From positions 1 through 53,741 of the forward strand of contig JAJXTO010000021.1 in the NCBI GenBank assembly GCA_021783695.1: a DNA stretch of 53,741 bases, in the 5' to 3' direction. Below are positions 7,815-17,669 of the stretch, piece by piece (position 1 is the first letter of the stretch; each line of letters opens with the position of its first letter). The notes beneath the pieces were generated by a model. That model had not been told where the DNA came from. It searched no databases and saw only the letters and a list, made by a program, of their open reading frames with translations. The position numbers were made by a program, and so were the translations under genes. Source of the stretch: Pseudomonadota bacterium (GTDB lineage Bacteria; Pseudomonadota; Gammaproteobacteria; Burkholderiales; Burkholderiaceae_C).

Positions 7815-10502
7815 TCACATGCGATGCAGGCCCAGGCGCCGCCAGATCCATTTTTCGATCTCGACGGCGGCGAACACCGCCAGGCTCAGCGCGGCGATCA
7901 TGCCCCAGGACGAGGCGTCGAGCGCGGCGCTGGCCAGCAGTGACTGCATTGGCGGCGCATAAGTGAACGCGAGCTGCAGCAGCACCAGCAGCGCACTCAC
8001 CGCCAGCGCCACTGGATTGCCGTGCAGCAAGGTGCGGTGCAAGGCCGACGCGGTATAGGTGCGCACATGAAACAGATAAGCCATCTCGCCGAACGCCAGC
8101 ATATTGACCGCTGCGGTGCGCGCCACCGCAAGGCTGTGGCCGCGCGCCAGTTCCCACTCGAACATGCCAAAGGCCGTCACTCCCATCAGGACACTGACGA
8201 ACACGATGCGTGCCAGCATGGCGCGGGTGACCAGCGGCTCGGTCGGCGGTCGGGGCGGTCGCTGCATGACGTGGGCTTCGGCCGGCTCGAACGCCAGCGC
8301 CAGCGACAGGGTGACGGCGGTCACCATGTTGACCCACAGAATCTGGCTGGCCGTCACCGGCAGCGCCAGCCCGGCGAACAGCGCAAACAGAATCACCCCG
8401 GCTTCGCCCATATTGGTGGGCAGGATGAACAGCATGGACTTCTTGATGTTGTCGAACACCACCCGGCCTTCGCGCACGGCGTGCGCGATGGTGGCGAAGT
8501 TGTCATCGGTGAGCACCAGATCGGACGCTTCGCGCGCGGCGTCCGTGCCTCTGCGCCCCATGGCCACGCCGATGTCGGCGGCCTTGAGCGCCGGGGCGTC
8601 GTTGACACCGTCGCCCGTCATCGCGACCAGTTCGCCGTCCGCCTGCAGCGCCCGCACCAGTCTGAGCTTGTGCTCCGGGCTGGCGCGGGCGATGACGTCG
8701 GTATGGCGCAAGGTGCTGCGCAAGGCGTCATCGTCGAGTTGGTCGATGCGCGCGCCGTCGAGCGGCTGCGTGGCATTCAGCCCGATCTGCGCGCCGATCG
8801 CGGCGGCGGTGGCCACATGGTCGCCGGTGATCATTTTCACCCGCAGTCCGGCGCGGTGGCAGTCGGCCACGGCGGCAACGGCTTCGTCGCGCGGCGGATC
8901 GATCATGCCCACAAGACCCAGCAGGGTGAAACGCGGCGTGATGTCCGAGAGGGCCAGTTGCGCCATGCCAGCGGGCGCCTCGCAACGCGCCAGCGCCAGC
9001 ACGCGCTGCCCGGCCTGCGCTGCGCGGGCGATGGCGTCTTGCCACGCCTCGTGGCGCAGCGGCACTTCCCCCGCCTCGTCGGTGCACAGGGTCAACACTT
9101 GCTCGGGTGCCCCTTTGAGCAGGATAAAGGGCGCCGCTGTGTCTCGGTGCAGCGTGGCCATGTAGCGCAGCTCCGATTCGAAGGGAATGACATCAAGCCG
9201 CGGGAACTGCGCGTGCAGCTGCCGGGTATCCAGCCCCGCCTTGAGCGCAAGCGCCAGCAGAGCACCTTCGGTGGGGTCGCCCGCGAGCTGCCACTGGCCG
9301 TCCTCGGTCCGCAGCAGTTGCGCGTCATTGCACAGCAGCGCGCAGACGGCAAACGCCTGCAGCGCGTCGTCCTGCAGCGGATCGACCGGCGCGCCAGCGC
9401 AGTGAAAGCCGCCCTGCGGGGTATAGCCGGTGCCGCTGACCGCCAGATCGCAGCCTGGCAGCATCACCCGCACGGCGGTCATTTCGTTGCGGGTGAGCGT
9501 GCCAGTCTTGTCGGTACAGATGACCGTGACCGAGCCCAATGTTTCCACCGCGGGCAGCTTGCGCACCAGCGCACGCTGCCGCGCCATACTGCGCGTGCCA
9601 ATCGCCAGCACGATGGTGACAATGGCCGGCAGGCCCTCGGGGATGGCGGCAACCGCCAGCCCGACCACGGCGAGGAACACATCGAACATGGGCATTTGCC
9701 GCACCACGACGCCGAAAGCGAAGGCCAGCGCCCCCGTTGCGAGGATGGCCCAGGTGATCTGGCGGGCAAACCGGTCCAGCCGCCGGGTCAGCGGGGTGTG
9801 CAGCGCGGGCGTTTCACCGACCAGCGTGCCGATGCGTCCCACTTCGGTGGCGCCGCCGGTGGCCACCACCACGCCGCGCGCCTGACCGTAACGCACCACA
9901 GTGCCGGCGAAGGCCATGCCGCGGCGCTCGGCGACGGGCGTGGCCTCGGGCACGGCGGCGCCGTCCTTTTCGGTCGCGACAGATTCGCCGGTCAGCGCCG
10001 ATTCGTCGATGCGCAGGTTCTTCGCCTGCAGCAGCCGCAGATCGGCCGGCACCCGTGCGCCCGACTCCAGCAGCACCACGTCGCCCGGCACCAGCGCGTC
10101 GGCATCGAGCTCGATGCGCTGCCCATCGCGCACCACGCTGGCGCGGCTGGCCAGCAGCGCGCGCACCGCGTCGAGCGCCCGTTCGGCCTTGCCCTCCTGC
10201 ACCGCGCCGATCACGGCGTTGATGAGCACCACGCCCGCGATGACCGCGGTATCGACCATGTCGCGCAATGCGAATGTCACCGCCCCTGCGGCCAGCAGCA
10301 CATAGATCAGCGGATTGTGGAACTGCAGCGCGAAGCGCCGCAGCGGCCCACGGCGCGGCGGCGTCGGCAGGCTGTTGCGGCCATGTGCATGCAGACGCCG
10401 CTGCGCTTCCTCCACGCTCAGGCCCTGTTGCGCGTCGCTTTGCAAAGCCGACAGCGTGTCAGTCGTTTCGCGGGCATGCCAGAGAGGCGGCTGATGGAGC
10501 AT
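7815..10502 (-). CDS. P2-type cation-transporting ATPase
   Basis: Reading from the ATG at 10502 gives 895 aa. An in-frame ATG at 10598 would add 32 unconvincing residues, and neither start has a clear Shine-Dalgarno. In order: cation ATPase N-domain, TGES (about 171-174), PEGL in M4 (about 288-291), phosphorylation motif DKTGTLT (Asp about 331), a KGAPE motif in the nucleotide domain, MITGDH, and the hinge GDGVNDAPALKAADIG. Six C-terminal membrane segments follow. These mark a Ca2+/Mn2+/Na+-like P2 pump of the inner membrane. M6 reads WVNMVTA where Ca2+ pumps have WVNLVTD, so one canonical Ca2+-binding Asp is missing and the ion is uncertain. The next gene, a phosphate-transporter homolog, probably shares its transcript. 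Confidence 0.9.
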   Translation of the reverse strand: MLHQPPLWHARETTDTLSALQSDAQQGLSVEEAQRRLHAHGRNSLPTPPRRGPLRRFALQFHNPLIYVLLAAGAVTFALRDMVDTAVIAGVVLINAVIGAVQEGKAERALDAVRALLASRASVVRDGQRIELDADALVPGDVVLLESGARVPADLRLLQAKNLRIDESALTGESVATEKDGAAVPEATPVAERRGMAFAGTVVRYGQARGVVVATGGATEVGRIGTLVGETPALHTPLTRRLDRFARQITWAILATGALAFAFGVVVRQMPMFDVFLAVVGLAVAAIPEGLPAIVTIVLAIGTRSMARQRALVRKLPAVETLGSVTVICTDKTGTLTRNEMTAVRVMLPGCDLAVSGTGYTPQGGFHCAGAPVDPLQDDALQAFAVCALLCNDAQLLRTEDGQWQLAGDPTEGALLALALKAGLDTRQLHAQFPRLDVIPFESELRYMATLHRDTAAPFILLKGAPEQVLTLCTDEAGEVPLRHEAWQDAIARAAQAGQRVLALARCEAPAGMAQLALSDITPRFTLLGLVGMIDPPRDEAVAAVADCHRAGLRVKMITGDHVATAAAIGAQIGLNATQPLDGARIDQLDDDALRSTLRHTDVIARASPEHKLRLVRALQADGELVAMTGDGVNDAPALKAADIGVAMGRRGTDAAREASDLVLTDDNFATIAHAVREGRVVFDNIKKSMLFILPTNMGEAGVILFALFAGLALPVTASQILWVNMVTAVTLSLALAFEPAEAHVMQRPPRPPTEPLVTRAMLARIVFVSVLMGVTAFGMFEWELARGHSLAVARTAAVNMLAFGEMAYLFHVRTYTASALHRTLLHGNPVALAVSALLVLLQLAFTYAPPMQSLLASAALDASSWGMIAALSLAVFAAVEIEKWIWRRLGLHRM

Positions 10503-10674
10503 GGAGCAAATCGCTGCGGATGAGGAATTCGCGAAGGGTAGCAGTGCGCCGTCCAGACTTGTGTGACGCGCCGCACACCTCTGCATGCAACCTGTCACAT
10601 CTTCTCACTGCGTCAGTGCGGCGGCCGCCGCACAATCAAAAAGCGAGTTCGCGCAAATGCATGAGGAGACAACC

Positions 10675-11184
10675 ATGTTCCACCTGAAGGATTTGTCGAA
10701 AATGTTCATTCCGGCGCTCTGGATTTCCGCCTTGGCGCTGTCAGGCGGACAGGCTTTCGCCGCGTCGGCACCCGCAGGCAAGTTCACCGCCACCGCCAAG
10801 GTGTCCTCGATCGACGAGGCTGCGGCCCAAGGCGCGCAGATATTCGCCAATGACACCTTCGGCACCAAGCAGACCTGGGTGCCGGTCAACGCCTTCAGCA
10901 GCCATCTCATGACCTGCGCTGCCTGCCACACCGACGGCGGCAAGGTCGAGGGCGTGACACCGTCGGGAGCGCATCTGCCCAGCCTGATCGGCGCAGCGGC
11001 CAAATATCCGAAGTTCAAGGCCAAGAAGCACGCGGTCTACACCCTGGAGCGGCAGATCGTGCATTGCGTGCGCGCGGGCATCATCGGCAAGCCCCCTGCG
11101 TATAACAGCCCGGAAATGATCGATCTCGTGGCCTATCTCACACAGATTTCAAAGGGTGCCACCATGGGGCAGCAGTTCAAATGA
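10675..11184 (+). CDS. Secreted c-type cytochrome resembling the N-terminal domain of thiosulfate dehydrogenase TsdA
   Basis: I chose the ATG at 10675 because AGGAG lies about 8 nt upstream and it gives a clean signal peptide (cleavage near AFA-AS, residue 29-30). The 169-aa product has one haem site, CAACH (residues 81-85). Downstream, LERQIVHCVRAG (Cys about 131) and a SPEMIDLVAYL segment match the TsdA/SoxX-like arrangement in which a Cys acts as the second haem ligand, which is rare. TsdA itself is dihaem; this is single-domain. The next cytochrome gene overlaps by 4 bp, so the pair probably works as a periplasmic electron-transfer unit, perhaps in sulfur-compound oxidation (inference). 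Confidence 0.85.
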   Translation: MFHLKDLSKMFIPALWISALALSGGQAFAASAPAGKFTATAKVSSIDEAAAQGAQIFANDTFGTKQTWVPVNAFSSHLMTCAACHTDGGKVEGVTPSGAHLPSLIGAAAKYPKFKAKKHAVYTLERQIVHCVRAGIIGKPPAYNSPEMIDLVAYLTQISKGATMGQQFK

Positions 11185-11525
11185 GGTTGTTGCAGGGAGT
11201 GGCCGCCGTTCTGCTCGGCTTGGGGCCGATCGCCTCGGCGCAGGCGGCGTCCGCTTCTGACATGCACCAGCTCGCAGAGTCCGAAGGGTGCTTTTCCTGC
11301 CACGCCATCCGCCACAAAAAAGTCGGTCCGGCTTACAGCGCGGTGGCGCAGCGCTATGCCCACAACCCCAATGCTGCCGCCATTTTGCAAGACGCCATTC
11401 TGAATGGGCATCAAGGCGGTTGGGGCGTCATTCCCATGCCGGCTTATGCGCCGGACGGCTATCTGAATCCACACCAGGCGCTTGATCTGGCGAAGTGGAT
11501 TCTGAGACTGAAACCCAAGCCCTGA
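11181..11525 (+). CDS. Small class I cytochrome c
   Basis: A 114-aa protein with a signal peptide (cleavage near AQAAS, about residue 22). It has a haem-binding CFSCH (about 37-41) and a sixth-ligand Met in GVIPMPA (about Met86), the normal layout of c551/c552-type monohaem electron carriers. Its ATG overlaps the stop of the preceding cytochrome (ATGA at 11181-11184), so the two are co-translated. It is a likely electron acceptor for that protein. No specific partner oxidase is in the window. Confidence 0.92.
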   Translation: MRLLQGVAAVLLGLGPIASAQAASASDMHQLAESEGCFSCHAIRHKKVGPAYSAVAQRYAHNPNAAAILQDAILNGHQGGWGVIPMPAYAPDGYLNPHQALDLAKWILRLKPKP

Positions 11526-11553
11526 AAAGCGAATGCGCAGCAGGGCTTGGCGC

Positions 11554-11691
11554 TTATTTTTTCTTGTGACGATCCGGCACGAAGGTGACGGTTTCCGGCC
11601 GCACCGCATCTGGCGAAATCGGCTTGGCAGGGGACTTGTCGGCCTTGGGTTTTTTGACTTCCTTGTTCGAACGCTGTTGACCTTTGGGCAT
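11554..11691 (-). CDS. Small lysine-rich hypothetical protein, 45 aa
   Basis: Translation from the ATG at 11691 gives a 45-residue highly basic peptide starting MPKGQQRSNKEVKKPKADKS and ending DRHKKK. A strong AAGGAG Shine-Dalgarno stands 8 nt before the ATG, and codon usage is normal. Similar short Lys-rich proteins are, from memory, common as unnamed conserved genes in Burkholderiales. No domain is recognised. The charge suggests nucleic-acid or ribosome binding, but this is a guess. It lies downstream of the cspA terminator on the same strand. Confidence 0.75.
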   Translation of the reverse strand: MPKGQQRSNKEVKKPKADKSPAKPISPDAVRPETVTFVPDRHKKK

Positions 11692-11732
11692 GGTGACTCT
11701 CCTTGTTGTGTGCATTGTCCCGCATCGGGAAT

Positions 11733-11764
11733 AAAAAAACCGCAGCCTTGGCTGCGGTTTTTTA
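11733..11764 (-). terminator. Bidirectional intrinsic terminator after cspA
   Basis: A perfect CCGCAGCC-TT-GGCTGCGG hairpin is flanked by an A-run on one side and a T-run on the other, so it can stop transcription in both directions. It follows cspA by about 28 bp on the minus strand and separates it from the 45-aa gene. Confidence 0.93.
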
Positions 11765-11792
11765 TTTGAGCCCTTGCGGGATCAGACCGTGA

Positions 11793-12002
11793 TCAAAGCG
11801 CGGTCACGTTCGACGCTTGCAGGCCCTTGGGGCCTTGCTTGACTTCGAACTGTACGCGCTGGTTTTCAGCCAGGGTCTTGAAGCCATTGCCTTGAATTTC
11901 GCTGAAATGCACGAACAGGTCGGCATCGCCGCCGTCCTGGGCGATGAAGCCAAAGCCCTTGCTTTCGTTAAACCATTTGACGGAGCCAGTTTGCATAGCC
12001 AT
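11793..12002 (-). CDS. Cold-shock protein, CspA family
   Basis: A 69-aa single cold-shock domain with RNP1 (KGFGFI, about 15-20) and RNP2 (LFVHF, about 29-33). It is a cytoplasmic single-stranded nucleic-acid-binding RNA chaperone. The ATG at 12002 has an AGGAA Shine-Dalgarno 7 nt upstream. A second in-frame ATG two codons later is the alternative. The region upstream (12003-12260) is notably AT-richer than its surroundings and may be a long 5' leader, as in other csp genes. A clean terminator follows. Confidence 0.95.
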   Translation of the reverse strand: MAMQTGSVKWFNESKGFGFIAQDGGDADLFVHFSEIQGNGFKTLAENQRVQFEVKQGPKGLQASNVTAL

Positions 12003-12262
12003 TTTTGAGTTCCTAAAAAGTGAATGAGCTGCGCAGCAACACGCAAGCGCAGTGCAGAAACACGCCAGAAATCACTTGGGGAATTCAATCAGACCGCAAA
12101 CCGCTGCAAAACAGACGGTATGGGTTTCGACGATCTTCTTCAAAACGACCTACTTTTGCGTTTACTACTTTAGCAATGTTAGTCGATTTTCCGTCTGCGT
12201 GCTTGGTCGAAGATGGGCGTGGTGCAAAATGCGGGTGTTGGCTGCAATCAGTGTGGCTAACA
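12003..12262. other. AT-rich intergenic stretch between cspA and the protease gene
   Basis: This divergent gap is much less GC-rich than the rest of the window. It must hold the cspA promoter and leader (minus strand) and the start region of the protease gene (plus strand). I see no convincing -35/-10 pair. Open frames cross it on both strands, but none has a ribosome-binding site or a recognisable product. Confidence 0.4.
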
Positions 12263-13027
12263 ATGTGGCAAAAGCCGGAGCATTCCTTGATCGAACCCTT
12301 GCTTCTCACCACGGCGCGTGTATCGACATTCAACAATGATCAGGCGTTGACTGGAGCAAGCGGCTTTTTCTTTTTGCGTGATGACCGGCTGTTTCTGGTG
12401 ACGAGCCGCCATGTGGTGATCGATGTCCCAAGCGGACATCATCCCGACCGCATCGAAATTGAGTTGCATACCGACGAAAGCAACCTGACACGGTATACGG
12501 CACTGTCGGTGCTGCTGTACCGTGACGGAAAGAGCGTCTGGCATCAAGGGAAAGATCCGGGCGGGGAGATCGATGTGGCGGTCATCGAACTGGATCGCAA
12601 CGTCATCCCCGAGTCTGTGGCGATCCGCTGTTTCACCCCGGCGCATCTGCAAAGCTCGCTTGACGATGTGGAAGTGGGAACCTCTTTGCTCGTTGTGGGC
12701 TTTCCTCTCGGTTTCCACGATACGCTGCATCACCTGCCCGTCGTGCGTCAGGCGGCGATTGCCTCGTCTTTCGGCCTGCGTTTTCAGGGACAGGGTTACT
12801 TCCTCACCGACGCGCGCACGCACCGCGGAACCAGTGGTGCGCCCGTGGTCATGCGCAGCGTGGAGCAGCGCGATGATCTGCCTTGGAAACTGCTGGGTGT
12901 GCATTCCGCGCGGATCGATATGGGCGGGCGTGATCTGCAGCGCGATGAATCGCTCGGACTCAACTGCGCCTGGTACGCGGATATTTTGATGACTCTTACG
13001 GCGCCTGCAATAAAAAAGCCGGCGTAG
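12263..13027 (+). CDS. Trypsin-like serine protease domain protein, no signal peptide
   Basis: The frame is open from 12020, but the first 81 codons look unlike protein and lie in AT-rich DNA. The ATG at 12263 gives a 254-aa product that begins just before the protease domain. The catalytic triad is visible: His50 in VTSRHVV, Asp104 in GEIDVAVIEL and Ser191 in HRGTSGAPV. This is the order and spacing of chymotrypsin/HtrA-type peptidases. There is no signal sequence, transmembrane segment or PDZ domain, so it should be a cytoplasmic stand-alone protease. Neighbours (cspA, a Kef antiporter) do not reveal a target. The start is uncertain because no good Shine-Dalgarno is present. Confidence 0.78.
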   Translation: MWQKPEHSLIEPLLLTTARVSTFNNDQALTGASGFFFLRDDRLFLVTSRHVVIDVPSGHHPDRIEIELHTDESNLTRYTALSVLLYRDGKSVWHQGKDPGGEIDVAVIELDRNVIPESVAIRCFTPAHLQSSLDDVEVGTSLLVVGFPLGFHDTLHHLPVVRQAAIASSFGLRFQGQGYFLTDARTHRGTSGAPVVMRSVEQRDDLPWKLLGVHSARIDMGGRDLQRDESLGLNCAWYADILMTLTAPAIKKPA

Positions 13028-13188
13028 TGGATGGTGCAGGGGGCAAAGGCGCCGCTGCGGCCAAACGGGAAGTGAGTCGAGGCCGCTCGTTTTCTGCCGA
13101 TTTGCCGCCGCTTGCGGGGTGCGGCGTGGGCATGACTTATGCTGCATCAACCTGATACAAGCCCCATTTCTCCGACCGCTTCGCCTCG

Positions 13189-15168
13189 ATGACTGGCCTC
13201 GAACTCACTCTGCTCTACCTCGTTGCCGCCGTGATTGGCGTGGCCTTGTTTCGCGCCTTGTCCATGCCGCCCATGCTGGGTTATCTGGCCGTGGGTGTGG
13301 TCATCGGCCCCAACACCCTGGCACTGGCCGGAGATACCACCGGGCTGCAGCATCTGGCCGAGTTCGGCGTGGTGTTTCTGATGTTTTCCATTGGCCTGGA
13401 ATTCAGCCTGGGTCAGCTCAAGGCGATGCGCTCGCTGGTGTTCGGTCTGGGTGCCGCGCAGATGGCTTCGGCCATGGCGCTGGCGCTGATCGCCAGTCTC
13501 GCGTTTGCCTTTCTCCTGCCGCAACTCTGGGGCCAGCCCATCAGCGCGGGCATCGCCATCGGCGGGGCGTTCGCCATGTCCTCCACGGCCATCGTGGTCA
13601 AACTGCTGGCCGAGCGCATCGAACTCGACTCGGAGCATGGCCGTCACATCATCGGCGTGCTGTTGTTTCAGGATCTGGCGGTGGTGCCGCTGCTCATCCT
13701 CATTCCGGCGCTGGCCTCTCACAGCGCCGATCTGCCGCGCCTGCTGGCGTTTGCCGCGGTCAAGGCAGTGCTGGTGCTGGCGGTCATTCTGCTGGCAGGC
13801 GGGCGGCTGCTGCAGCCCTGGCTGCGCATCGTGGTGCGGCGCAAATCGGACGAGCTGTTCATGCTCAACCTGCTGTTGCTCACCCTGGGGTTGGCGTGGA
13901 TCACCGAACTGGCCGGGCTGTCGCTGGCGCTGGGCGCGTTCCTCGCGGGCATGCTGATCGCCGAAACGCCTTACAAGGCGCAGGTGGAGGCCGACATCCG
14001 CCCCTTCCGCGATGTGCTGCTCGGGCTGTTTTTCATCACCATCGGCATGTTGCTCGACTGGCGGCTGGTGCTGGCGCAATGGTGGCTGGTGCTGCTGTTG
14101 GCGGTGCTGCCGCCGTTGTTCAAGGCGACGCTGGTGTTCGGCATCGAGCGTCTGCGCAAGACGCCGCCGGGGCTGAGCCTGCGCGTGGCGCTGTGGCTGG
14201 CGCCCGCGGGGGAATTCGGTATCGTGCTGCTGAATATCGCGTCGGGCAACAAGCTCATCGCGCCCGAGGCGCTCAACCCGGTGCTGGCGGCCATGGTGAT
14301 CTCCATGCTCTACACCCCGTTGCTCGGGCAGTACATCGACCGCATCGTGCTGAAAATTTCTTCGGCGGACTGGATGCTGGCTTCGCTGCAGCTCACCAAC
14401 ATCGCGCGCAGCACCATCAAGGCGCAGAACCACGTCATCATCTGCGGCTTCGGCCGTTGCGGACAGAATCTGGCGCGGCTGCTCGACACCGAGCACATTC
14501 CCCACATCGCGCTCGACCTCGACCCCGACCGGGTGGCGCAGACCAAGGCCGCCGGGCAGAACGTGGTGTATGGTGATTCCACTCGCCTGGCCACGCTGCA
14601 GGCGGCAGGGTTGCAGCGGGCGAGTGCAGTGGTCATCACTTATGTGGAAACGCATTCGGCGCTGCGCATCCTGCAACTCATGCGTGAGCATGCGCCGCAT
14701 GTGCCGGTGGTGGTGCGCACCATGGATGACGGGCCACTGGAAGCACTCCGCCAGGCCGGGGCTGCCGAGGTGGTGCCAGAAATTCTGGAAGGTTCGCTGA
14801 TGCTGGCCTCGCATACGCTGGCGCTGGTGGGGGTGCCGTTGCCGCGCGTGCTCAAGCGGGTGCGTCACGCGCGGGCGCAGCGTTATGGCCTGCTGCGCGA
14901 CTGGTTTCACGGCAGCGACGATGCTTCGCTGGATGATGCCGATCAGCCGCGTCTGCAGTCGGTCACCCTGTCCGCCGAGGCCGCCGCCGTGGGCCAGATG
15001 CTGCGCGCCGTCAGCCGCGACGGCGTGCGGGTGACGCAGGTGCGCCGCAGCGATGGGCAGGTGCTCAAGCCAGCGCCCACGCTGCAACTGCGGGAGGGCG
15101 ATACCGTGGTGCTCTCCGGTCTGCCCGAAGCGCTGGCCGTTGCCGAAGAGGCGCTATTGCGCGGTTGA
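13189..15168 (+). CDS. CPA2-family K+/H+ antiporter of the Kef type with RCK domains
   Basis: The 659-aa protein has an N-terminal Na/H-exchanger-type membrane domain of about 12 helices (residues 1-385), including an FxxGLEFS segment. A TrkA-N/RCK nucleotide-binding domain (GFGRCGQN, about residues 418-425) and a C-terminal TrkA-C domain ending near residue 655 follow. Such proteins exchange potassium for protons across the inner membrane and are gated by ligands on the RCK domain. KefB/KefC are glutathione-regulated; I cannot tell whether this one is. No KefF/KefG-like ancillary gene is adjacent. ruvB follows 40 bp downstream on the same strand. Confidence 0.92.
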   Translation: MTGLELTLLYLVAAVIGVALFRALSMPPMLGYLAVGVVIGPNTLALAGDTTGLQHLAEFGVVFLMFSIGLEFSLGQLKAMRSLVFGLGAAQMASAMALALIASLAFAFLLPQLWGQPISAGIAIGGAFAMSSTAIVVKLLAERIELDSEHGRHIIGVLLFQDLAVVPLLILIPALASHSADLPRLLAFAAVKAVLVLAVILLAGGRLLQPWLRIVVRRKSDELFMLNLLLLTLGLAWITELAGLSLALGAFLAGMLIAETPYKAQVEADIRPFRDVLLGLFFITIGMLLDWRLVLAQWWLVLLLAVLPPLFKATLVFGIERLRKTPPGLSLRVALWLAPAGEFGIVLLNIASGNKLIAPEALNPVLAAMVISMLYTPLLGQYIDRIVLKISSADWMLASLQLTNIARSTIKAQNHVIICGFGRCGQNLARLLDTEHIPHIALDLDPDRVAQTKAAGQNVVYGDSTRLATLQAAGLQRASAVVITYVETHSALRILQLMREHAPHVPVVVRTMDDGPLEALRQAGAAEVVPEILEGSLMLASHTLALVGVPLPRVLKRVRHARAQRYGLLRDWFHGSDDASLDDADQPRLQSVTLSAEAAAVGQMLRAVSRDGVRVTQVRRSDGQVLKPAPTLQLREGDTVVLSGLPEALAVAEEALLRG

Positions 15169-15208
15169 TCTATGCTGTGCGCATTCCCAGTTCTTTGTCG
15201 CGCCCGCC

Positions 15209-16263
<1,055 letters not shown>

Positions 16264-16270
<7 letters not shown>

Positions 16271-17583
16271 GCCAGATAGCCGTTTGGCGCACTGGGGTTG
16301 GTGCCTTCCAGCCCGGTGGCGATGGATCGGCCGTAGAAGAAGGGCAGACCCAGATCGACAAAACCCGACACCGCGGCGGTGCCGCCCAGGCTGGGCAGCG
16401 CCGCGTTCTGCGTCGCGAACAGGGTCTGGGCGTTGCCGATGACGATGTTCTGCGCCGCGCCATACGTCTGGTTCGCCAGTTGCAGGCTGGCTGCCAGGCT
16501 GAACGGCGCCGCCGGGCAATAGAAGCCACTGTAGCAATTCGGCACTCCGTTGAGCGCCAGGTAGTAGCCGTTGGAGCCGCTGTCAACGAAGCCCGACTGC
16601 GCCGCGCCGTTGAGGGCCAGGTTCAGATTGCCAGCGCTGTCGAGCGGGTAGAGCGCACCCGCGCTTGGGGTGTTGTTGGGTTGGCTGCCGATGCCGAAGA
16701 TCAGTGCCCCGGTGGCGCTGGCCGCCCCATTGGGAAGTGGCACCCCGGGCAGGGCGAGGATGCTGCCGTTGTTGTAGCCGCTGGCGAAGGCGGCAATGGG
16801 GTTGATGCCCTGCTGCGATGTGGCGGCCGTGGTGGTTGTGCACGCGCTGCCACTGCAGGCGAAATAAATCCCGATCCCGGTGGGCGCGCGGGGCGCGCAG
16901 GCCGCGCCGCAGTCGTACTTCAGATGGCTGATGCCCAGAATGCCGTTGGCCACTCCGGCAAAGCTACTGGAAAAGTCGACGCCCCCTCCCGAGGTGCAGG
17001 CGCTGGGCGCGGCGGGCAGCGAGGCGTCGCCCATCAGTTGCACCGGAATGGCAGACGCGGTGGTCATGCCGCCGATCTGCACCGTGGCCAGCCGCATGCT
17101 GCCCCACATATAGCCCGAGGCAAACTGGGCGCAGGCGGCCAGTGTGCCGCTGCCGGAAGGAATCGCGGGCAGACTGCTCGGCGGGATGGTGTTCAACGCG
17201 CTGGCAAACAAGCGCAGTCCGGCGGAGCCGGTATCGACCAGCACGTCGGGAATGGTCTGGCAGGGGCTGCCGCCCGGTGCGCAGACCGTCACCGTGACGT
17301 AGGGCGTGTTGGCCGTCAGGGTGGTGGTGTTGCCGGCCAACTGGCGGATGGTGACCTGGGCGACATTGCTGCCCGTGGCCGTGGGCAGACCGGCCATGCC
17401 CCCCAGATTGGTGTTGTCACCGGGGTTGATGCCATTGAAGCTGCTACTTTGGCTGGTCGTGGTGGGGCTGGGTGTCGCTGAGCTGCTGCCCCCGCCACCG
17501 CAGGCGGCGAGCAGCAGCGCGGCGGCGGTGACTGCGGCGGCGCGCAGCAGACGCAGGGACGAGGAACTGGGTCGTTGCGGCAT
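16264..17583 (-). CDS. DUF3443 lipoprotein with two aspartic-protease-like motifs (copy 1)
   Basis: The 439-aa protein has a signal peptide with lipobox LLAAC (Cys about 28), a GGGGSSS spacer, and a DUF3443 body. Two hydrophobic-Asp-Thr/Ser-Gly-Ser motifs stand about 217 residues apart: [10 protein letters not shown] (Asp117) and [10 protein letters not shown] (Asp334). They match the paired catalytic motifs of bilobal pepsin-like proteases. Conserved Cys pairs (CAPGGSPC and others) fit a disulfide-bonded periplasmic or surface protein. The proposed protease fold is my inference; the family is officially of unknown function. It is the last gene of a DUF2844-DUF3443-DUF3443 series on this strand. 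Confidence 0.85.
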
Positions 17584-17669
17584 CGTCGCGGGATTCAGTC
17601 AGTGAGTAAAGGAATGGGAATGGCGCTTGGAACGCAGGCGGTCATTGGACGCGCAAAGGATGACAGTTT

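Noticed and set aside
8022-10523. An 833-codon plus-strand frame over the P2 ATPase
   Set aside because: Low-complexity His/Gln/Arg translation, antisense to an ATPase with all catalytic motifs.
12085-12336. A possible 83-codon minus-strand gene upstream of cspA
   Set aside because: No ribosome-binding site or family match. The AT-rich stretch is more likely promoter and leader DNA.
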